In this document: positions 57,327 through 64,000 of the stretch, piece after piece
How the letters are laid out: every line of letters starts with the position of its first letter
How positions within the stretch are numbered: position 1 is the first letter of the stretch
NCBI GenBank assembly: GCA_020744225.1
Contig: JAGMWG010000001.1
Span: forward strand, 3,100,001 to 3,164,000
Length of the DNA: 64,000 nucleotides
Direction of reading: 5' to 3'
Source of the DNA: Paraphoma chrysanthemicola
Taxonomy: Eukaryota > Ascomycota > Dothideomycetes > Pleosporales > Phaeosphaeriaceae
Program-made: the position numbers and the translations under genes
Notes under the pieces: generated by a model
Told to the model about the DNA's origin: nothing
What the model saw: the letters and a program-made list of their open reading frames with translations, nothing else
Databases searched by the model: none

Positions 57327-57946
57327 TGCGGGTCACGCGGCTAAAGGCGAAACTTGTTGATGAGAGTTGTTGATATGTCAATGTTAGTGATTGTGGTTGG
57401 AGAACGGAGAATGCGCGGAACGCCAGATGCGGCAATTGTCCGAAAATCATCCTGACCATTCTTGCCTTCCATCCTTCGCAAGTTACATAAGTCTCACACA
57501 GAAACGTACAAGGGCCTCGCAAGACTGTCAAGAGGCAGTCGATTTGAAACAACTTGGAATTCGCAAACATCATCTGCACTCCGACGAGACATGCATGCCA
57601 GCCTTCACAAGCTGTTCTATCCTTGACGTGGCGGCAAAAGGTAACTGTTCCGACTTCCTTATCTACTCTAGCTCCCCACCGGAGTCCCAATTTTCTACAA
57701 GCAGCTCCACTGCATTGCGGCCTTTACCTCACGCGATTGGTGGGAAGCTCGCGATTGGATTCATCCGGTGGGTGTGGTGGTCCGCCTGCTCGTGTGTTGC
57801 CCCTCCGCATGTTGATCTGACGTAGCGGCGTTACAGCGTGGCATATTATTGTGCCCCTCCAAACTTTTCTCTCTCCAGTTTCCATCTCGACTTGCTCCCT
57901 TTACCTTTCTCACACTTGAAATTATATGCTTCGTACTCTTGCAAGA
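57327..57946. promoter_or_regulatory. Divergent promoter, FYV6-like and aldo-keto reductase genes
   Basis: The two genes start in opposite directions from this 620-base region. A CT-rich tract lies just before the reductase start (57860-57905). No specific operator was identified. Confidence 0.4.
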
Positions 57947-59040
57947 ATGTCTCCCAAGAAATGGACCCAGGAGAGCTTCACGGTACGTTCAATCAGTCCA
58001 GAACATTTTCAAGCGCGATGCTGCTGGTTCGATGCGGTTGTGAAACCTTCTAACAATTGTCAGCTCAACACCGGCGCAAAGATCCCAGCAATTGGCCTAG
58101 GAACATGGCAGTCAAAGCCTGGTGAGGTTCGTGAAGCTGTCAAGGCAGCTCTGCAAGCTGGTTACCGCCATATCGATACCGCTCTTGCCTATGGCAACGA
58201 GAAGGAGGTTGGCGAGGGCATCAAGGACTCTGGCGTACCACGTGAGCAGATCTGGATCACCACCAAGCTCGACAACCCATGGCACAAGCGTGTCGAGGAG
58301 GGCATCAACAGCTCCCTCAAGAGCTTGGGTGTGGACTACGTTGATCTATACCTGATGGTGAGTTTGCAACGCACTCTGAAAGTCTAGCAATTAGCTGACG
58401 TAGGACACTAGCACTGGCCATCATCGACCGACCCGAACGACCTCAAGAAGCATCTGCCAGACTGGGACTTCCTCGACACATGGGCCGAGCTCCAGAAGCT
58501 CCCAGAGTCTGGTCGCGTGAAGAACATTGGCGTTTCCAACTTCGCTATCAAGAACCTCGAGAAGCTTTTCGCCGATTCACGCTTCAAGACCACACCCGCT
58601 GTCAACCAAATCGAGTTGCACCCTAACAACCCCTCGTACGTACATTCGCAGGACCTTGCCTGTACGAGGACCACGCTCACAAACTAATATCGTCCAGACC
58701 CAAGCTCCTCGAATACTGCAAGCAGAAGGGAATCCACACGACAGCATACTCGTGTCTAGGCTCCACCGACTCTCCGCTGTACAAGAACGAGAAGCTCAAG
58801 CAGCTCGCCGACAAGAAGGGCAAATCGGTTCAGCAGGTACTCCTGCTGTGGGGACTTCAGAGAGGCACCTCAGTCATCCCCAAATCCGTCACTGCTTCGC
58901 GTATTCAGGGCAACTTTGAGCTTGACGGCTGGGAGCTGACCGATGAGGAGGTCAAGGAGATTGACTCGCTGCCAGAGCGCTTCAAGGTCTGCGGAGACGC
59001 ATGGCTGCCGATTAAGGTTTTCTTTGGCGATGATGAGTAA
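57947..59040 (+). CDS. Aldo-keto reductase (AKR family)
   Basis: Exons 57947-57982, 58064-58357, 58412-58635 and 58698-59040 give 298 residues. The ATG at 57947 has A at -3; an in-frame ATG at 57926 would add seven residues and has a poorer context. The catalytic tetrad is Asp50 and Tyr55 (HIDTALAYGNE), Lys80 (TTKLDNPW) and His111 (LMHWP, joined by splicing). The substrate/cofactor segments GVSNFAIKNLEKL, NQIELHPN and VIPKSVTASRI are typical. It is a cytosolic NADPH-dependent reductase of aldehydes or sugars, closest in form to the xylose/glycerol dehydrogenase-like fungal group. Intron 1 (81 bases) is in frame and free of stops, so an unspliced form could be translated. Confidence 0.93.
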
Positions 59041-59303
59041 ATATCGCTTTGTACTTGATTGGCAATGGCGCAGTACAGATACCATAGATCAGAAGTAAAT
59101 GACACTTGAACAAGAAGTCTTGACACTGCGCATGTTCTGGCTTCGGCCAATTCGTGATGGCCGGAGTCACGTGAGAACGCGTTCTACGCTAAGCCCGCTG
59201 TTGATCTGCACGCGTCGAGCCAGCAGCCTTCGCCACTTCTCTGACATCCCCACGTCCTGCATTCTCACACTCAAGAAGCCGAGACATTTCGCCCTTATAA
59301 AAC
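59041..59303 (+). promoter_or_regulatory. RAD51 promoter with MCB-like and E-box motifs
   Basis: TCACGTGA (59167-59174) and AACGCGTT (59176-59183), which contains the MluI cell-cycle box ACGCGT, lie side by side about 120 bases before the RAD51 start. Yeast RAD51 is also controlled through MCB elements. A second CACGC cluster follows at about 59210. Confidence 0.5.
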
Positions 59304-60496
59304 ATGTCTGCCGAAGAAGAGCAGTATGAAGAGAGCACAATGGGCGCACCCGGCGCACCTACCCCAGTTTCGGCGCTCGAGGTACGCGTAAATGCGATCG
59401 CATGCCTTTCATAAAACTGACTGGCCTATAGGGTGTCAACGGTTTAACAGCACGCGATATAAAACTGGTAGTGGAAGGCGGTTACAACACCGTAGAGTCG
59501 ATCGCGTACACGTAAGTCTTTTGCCGTTCAACGTACGGAGCCGCTGCTGATTACGTGTAGCCCGCGAAAGGCGCTTGAACAGATCAAGGGCATCTCGGAA
59601 CAAAAGGCATCCAAGTTACTGGCGGAAGGTACTGAAGACCTCCATTACAACTGCTACGCTGGCTGACGACAATAGCTTCAAAGCTTGTGCCGATGGGATT
59701 CACGACCGCCACCGAGATGCATCAGAGGCGAAGCGAGCTCATTTCCATCACCACCGGATCGAAACAGCTTGACACATTGTTGGCCGGCGGCATCGAGACA
59801 GGCTCAATTACGGAGATCTTTGGCGAGTTCAGGACAGGAAAGAGTCAGATTTGCCACACACTGGCGGTGACGTGCCAGCTGCCCTTCGACATGGGAGGCG
59901 GAGAAGGTAAATGCTTGTATATCGACACAGAAGGCACGTTCCGGCCGGTTCGTTGCCTTGCTGTTGCCAATCGCTTCGGACTGTCCGGCGAGGAAGTTCT
60001 GGACAACGTAGCATATGCGCGTGCGTACAACTCCGACCACCAGCTGGAGCTTCTGAACCAGGCCGCGCAAATGATGACGGAGACACGCTTCTCGCTCTTG
60101 ATTGTTGATTCAGCCACCTCACTATACCGAACCGATTTTGCTGGGCGTGGTGAGCTTTCAAGTCGGCAGACGCATCTAGCAAAGTTCATGCGCACGTTGC
60201 AACGACTTGCGGACGAGTTTGGTATTGCTGTCGTTATTACCAACCAGGTTGTTGCGCAGGTGGATGGCGGGCCAAGCGCCATGTTCAATCCAGATCCAAA
60301 GAAGCCTATTGGAGGCAACATCATTGCACATGCCAGCACGACTCGGTTGAGTTTGAGGAAGGGGAGAGGAGAAACGCGTGTGTGCAAGATCTACGACAGC
60401 CCGTGCTTGCCCGAGAGCGACTGTCTCTTTGCCATCAACGAAGACGGTATCGGTGATCCCAAGGAGAAGGACCTGGAGGAGCGCAACAACAGATGA
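59304..60496 (+). CDS. RAD51: RAD51 recombinase
   Basis: Exons 59304-59381, 59432-59511, 59561-59628 and 59676-60496 give 348 residues. The N-terminal helix-hairpin-helix part (GVNGLTARDIKLVVEGGYNT, GISEQKASKLL) spans the small exons. The RecA core has Walker A GEFRTGKSQ (about 125), Walker B LLIVDSATSLYR, the GRGELSSRQTHLAKFMRTLQ polymer/ATP-cap region and the L2-side ITNQVVAQVDGG. It closes with DPKKPIGGNIIAHASTTR. Length and order match eukaryotic Rad51, the strand-exchange protein of homologous recombination, and not Dmc1, because the N terminus and MGFTTATE junction are of Rad51 form. Confidence 0.97.
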
Positions 60497-60863
60497 TGGC
60501 AATGCTGTGGGCTATTGTGGGATTGTGTTTGTTCGCATGGCATGGTGCTGGGGAGTTTTTTGCGTAATGATTGAGACGTATTTACTGCCTGTCGATATGA
60601 TATAACTTGACATTCACTCATTTGATCGATGTACACATAATTTGCAAGGGACGTTCAGAGCAATTGTGCTGTGGCTCTCACTCTATCCCTCTCTCTCTTT
60701 CTCTCAGCCGGGGGCCCGTGCGTCTAGCCTTGCAGCTGTCGCATTTCCCATCGCAACGCTGTTTTGTGAGCTGCACCTCCGCAACCACCGCCGCACCCAC
60801 CAATACGCGCACTCAATTCCGCCCCAAACCTCGATCACCGCACCCACGACGCATGCGAGCAGG
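60497..60863. other. RAD51 3' flank and NUP120 5' region
   Basis: A CT-rich tract (60684-60707) ends in CAG. The NUP120 frame is open back to an ATG at 60642, but the extra 74 residues are compositionally unlike the protein and absent from the family. Confidence 0.4.
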
Positions 60864-63800
60864 ATGGTCAAGAATGGAGGCGCGTGTCTCTACAAAGAGG
60901 CGCGACTGAGCATTGAGCCCGCGTTCCCAGGATCTACCATCGCATTCACGCTCCCCGCAAGCTCCTTGAGCACGTTCGGCTCCCGGACCGCCGCAAAACG
61001 CACCATAATACAGGAGCAATATGTAGACCACGACGAGGAGTCCTTTGCGCGACGCCATCTAGCGACTGATGGGTCGGTCTTCTTTCGTCAACACCATGCA
61101 TACCCGCGAAGCTTTCTTTGGCGCGTGCTGGACAATAGGAAGATGCTCGAGATACAATCCGTCGACCTGGACCACAGCGCAAGCGACAAGTTCGAGGCCA
61201 ATCTCACACTGCTGTTTCAGTTCCCGTCGCCCATTCGACCATTCTGTGTAGCCTTTGCAGAGCCGACCGACCGCGATGCGCTGACCGTCTTTGCGATTAC
61301 AACCGCCAACGAGCTTTACGTGCTTACGATACACCGAGACTTCTTCGCAAACCCGGCGGCATCAGAGCAGGACATAGAAGGATGGTGCAAGAGGTCTGAG
61401 CCGATGCTGTTCAGCGGGCGCATACCGTACAGACTGGTCGCCGTGGGCGTGGACGAGCTGCTCGTGGCGCTAGACGACGGCGCCATTTGTCGCATGCACT
61501 GGGATCAAGACAACAAGACGTGGGACGGTTCACGGTATCAGCACAGCAATTGGTCAGTCCGTGGGCTGTTGTCTTGGAAGTCACAACCCACCGTCCGATT
61601 CGACAATGCGGACCTTGCAATATCGGCGTCTGCTGCGGTCGCAATGTCTCCCGACAATCAGCACATCTTGACTGTCTGCCTGGACCACACAATCAGGGCG
61701 TGGAACGTGGCTTCGGGAAAGCTAGGTGTGAATATGGACCTCCTTGGTTTGGATGACCGGGCGCTGGAGAAGGCGAATAACTCTTACTTCATCAGCCCCT
61801 CGCAGTCAACACTACTGGCTGTCATTCCTGGCTCACCAAGCGGGCCATCTGGTGGGATTGGCGGCGCGCAATACCATGTCGTTACATACTCGCCCAAGCA
61901 ACACCGTTTCAGATTCTGGGGCGTCAGAGACGCAGACGACTGCCAGCATGGACTATACGATATTTGTCGCGATGCAGACCTCATTCCTCCGATTGATGAG
62001 CTGATGAACACATCCGTATGGACATTAGAGGAGTTCCATGTCATTCCAGGGCCTTCTGGATGGCCTGGAACTCAGATCTGGATACGCGCAAGATCTGGCC
62101 CGAGCAGTCGAGTCTACAATCTGAAATTCGATCCAAGCGACGACCACACTACTCTGTCCCAAGCTTGGAAACACAATTGGGTATCTGTCAACACGGGGCC
62201 CTTGACCATTAGTGGTCTCAAGAACAATCCTGCAAATCCCAGCGAGCGGAGTCCGGATGATCTCGAAGATGAATCAGATCTCTACCAACTGTGGTTAGAT
62301 TTCCTTTTCTTTCCTGGACGGTTTAGTTTGGCCACACTGGAGACAGCACTGCTCATTCTCAGTAAGGGGCTGGAGAGGGCCAAGAGCAGCAAGTTTTCAA
62401 GCAGGGGATCTCTGAAGGAGCGCATTTGTGCCACTGTCACAGCTCTTGCTAGTAGTCCACAGCCAGGAACCGTCGAAGTGGAACAATTCGAAGATGCTCT
62501 GCGTACGCAATGGCTGTCGTACTACGGTCTGGTCAAGGATCTACACAAGCGCCGAGGCGAGTCTCTTTCTCTGGCATACGACAGACAAACAGATTCCCCG
62601 TGGCTTACCCTCAGTGATCACCTCTCGGCTATACGTAGCTGTAGCGATGTGGAGGTCTCTCGATTGAACTTCACCACTCTTGCGAGCCCAACACCACTCA
62701 GCGCACCTCTCAAGAAAGCCATACAAAAAGCCGAGCTGCGCGATGTGCCGCGCCTGCTGAACGCAGCAGCTTCTTTTCGGCAAAGACTTCCTGCATTTGT
62801 CCAGCACGAAGTACAACGCCAAGTTGAGATGGACCTTCTGCAAAGCCGATCTCTCACCTTAATTGACCGCATGGAATGGGTTGAGAACCACAGCGAATTA
62901 TTGCAGTACGTCTCGGATGAAGACCTGTCCCTGCTAGTTGAGGAGCTCGGGACTGAAGTCAAGAACTTGAACACTGATGTCTTTCTACGAGCGATACAAA
63001 CCCTTGGCCAGGAAGACCACGGCAGGATCAACTCGCGGAAGCAAATAACAAGATTTGGACTCAAATCCTTGCTTCACGTCTCGCAAGAAACACTCGAAGC
63101 GGACCATGGAATTCTTCTGGATCTCTTGGTCCTTGTTCTGTTCATGTTTGTCGAGCTGGAAGGAGAGACACCGGACACTTTTGATGCGTCCGAGGTCTTT
63201 GTGGAGCTAATCGGCCAGTACAAGGACTGCATGACAGTGTCGTGGCTAGCCAGCTCTGTTTGGGCTCACCAGACTGCCACAGGACCTGCCTCAGAACATA
63301 TCAACCGTACGATAAGCGAGACGCTAAAACTCAGCAAAAAGCTTCCTCTGACGCAAACCGTGTTGGAGGGAATCTATGGTCAGCAAGCATTTGAGCTTCC
63401 CCTACCAAACGACTTGAAGACAAATCTCCTCACCCACTGGAGTCGAGGATGGATCGCATTGGTTTTCAAGGACGGCAATTACGACACGGTCGTGGAAGAC
63501 ACCATGGGAATATTGCTCTACCAGAAAGAGTACGAACTAGCTCTAGACTTTTCGAAATTCCTTCCTGAGGGCAACTGGGCCACATATCTCAAAGGCCGGC
63601 TACACATTGCCCTTGGTGAGAATGATCTGGCGGCTATCTGTTTCCAGAAAGCAGCCTTTAGTCTAAGTAAGCGGCCCGGACGTATGACCCACTCTACAAT
63701 ACTAACGATCCCTAGGTCTGGGCTATTTCAATGTCGAAGACGCGGATACGGCAGGTCTCGTGACAGAAGCTGAACGGAATTCCTTTTCAGAAGGCCTAGC

Positions 63801-64000
63801 AAGCTACTACGGCCATGTGATTGGCATCTTCGAGAAGGCGAAGGCATACTCTTATGTTGCGGACTTTGCCCGCCTAGGCCTGAGGTCGTTGGTGGGCCGG
63901 CAAGAGCAGGAACTGAAGACTGACCTGCTGCAACGGTCATTCACCGCTTCAGTAAACACAGCCAGGTTCGAGGAGGCGTATGCGGCGATGATTCGGCACA
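60864..64000 (+). CDS. NUP120: Nucleoporin NUP120/NUP160, 3' end beyond window
   Basis: Exon 1 (60864-63666) and the start of exon 2 (63716 to the edge) give over 1020 residues, incomplete at the C terminus. The start MVKNGGACLYKEARLSIEPAFPG begins the Nup120/160 beta-propeller, with family segments such as GVDELLVALDDGAICRMHWDQ, WSVRGLLSW, MSPDNQHILTVCLDHTIRAWNVASGKL and WTLEEFHVIPGP. An alpha-helical region follows, including DLYQLWLDFLFFPGRFSLATLETALLIL. The protein is part of the Y-complex (Nup84/Nup107-160) scaffold of the nuclear pore. The intron at 63667-63715 was read from GTAAGC to CTAG with a TACTAAC-like branch site and restores frame into LGYFNVEDADTAG. Confidence 0.94.

Noticed and set aside
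60642..60863. Upstream extension of NUP120
   Set aside because: Low-complexity translation of a CT-rich leader; the family starts near MVKNGG.
1..64000. tRNA, rRNA, CRISPR and intact mobile elements
   Set aside because: Scanning for B-box sequences, regular repeat-spacer arrays, long terminal repeats and transposase or reverse transcriptase motifs by eye gave no supportable case.

Overview
The window is nuclear DNA of a filamentous ascomycete (Pezizomycotina; Dothideomycetes is my guess, not a proof). The grounds are short GT-AG introns of about 45-80 bases, families typical of these fungi (CFEM, AA9 LPMO, CYP505, NUC-2/PHO81, Zn2Cys6 regulators, CBM18 chitin deacetylase) and dense two-strand gene packing. 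I assembled 24 protein genes by joining exons by eye across splice sites. All joins keep frame and restore family motifs. No rRNA, tRNA, CRISPR array or intact transposon was seen.

Layout. 1-2240: start of an RTP1/TANGO6 gene running off the left edge. 2241-4909: no gene recognised, but a striking C(TTCG)G hairpin with a T tract. 4910-10581: a three-gene unit of an allantoate-type permease, a Zn2Cys6 regulator with an abnormal zinc loop and an M20 amidohydrolase, with matching promoter elements. 10982-18171: CFEM protein, CYP505 P450-reductase fusion and AA9 LPMO. 18424-26444: a membrane-anchored linalool dehydratase/isomerase-domain protein, a copper P1B-ATPase and an MFS transporter. 27952-39125: BBE-type FAD oxidase, P450, FAH-family enzyme, two-domain extradiol dioxygenase, carboxymuconolactone-decarboxylase-like protein and TfdB-type phenol hydroxylase. 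39509-64000: mostly housekeeping genes (M13 peptidase, PHO81, XAP5, UBA protein, chitin deacetylase, FYV6-like, aldo-keto reductase, RAD51, NUP120/160, the last running off the right edge).

How the genes may work together. The best candidate for an undescribed system is the 32.6-39.1 kb set: phenol ortho-hydroxylation, extradiol (meta) ring cleavage and an FAH-type step on the cleavage product, with a P450 and a flavin oxidase beside it. Its four core genes form two divergent pairs. One shared promoter carries a 10-base perfect inverted repeat beginning and ending in CGG/CCG, and part of that promoter resembles the other one. The second candidate is the permease/regulator/amidohydrolase unit at 4.9-10.6 kb, whose promoters share two 12-13 base elements in the same order, plus GATA sites that suggest nitrogen control. 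All pathway assignments are inference from family membership and gene order.
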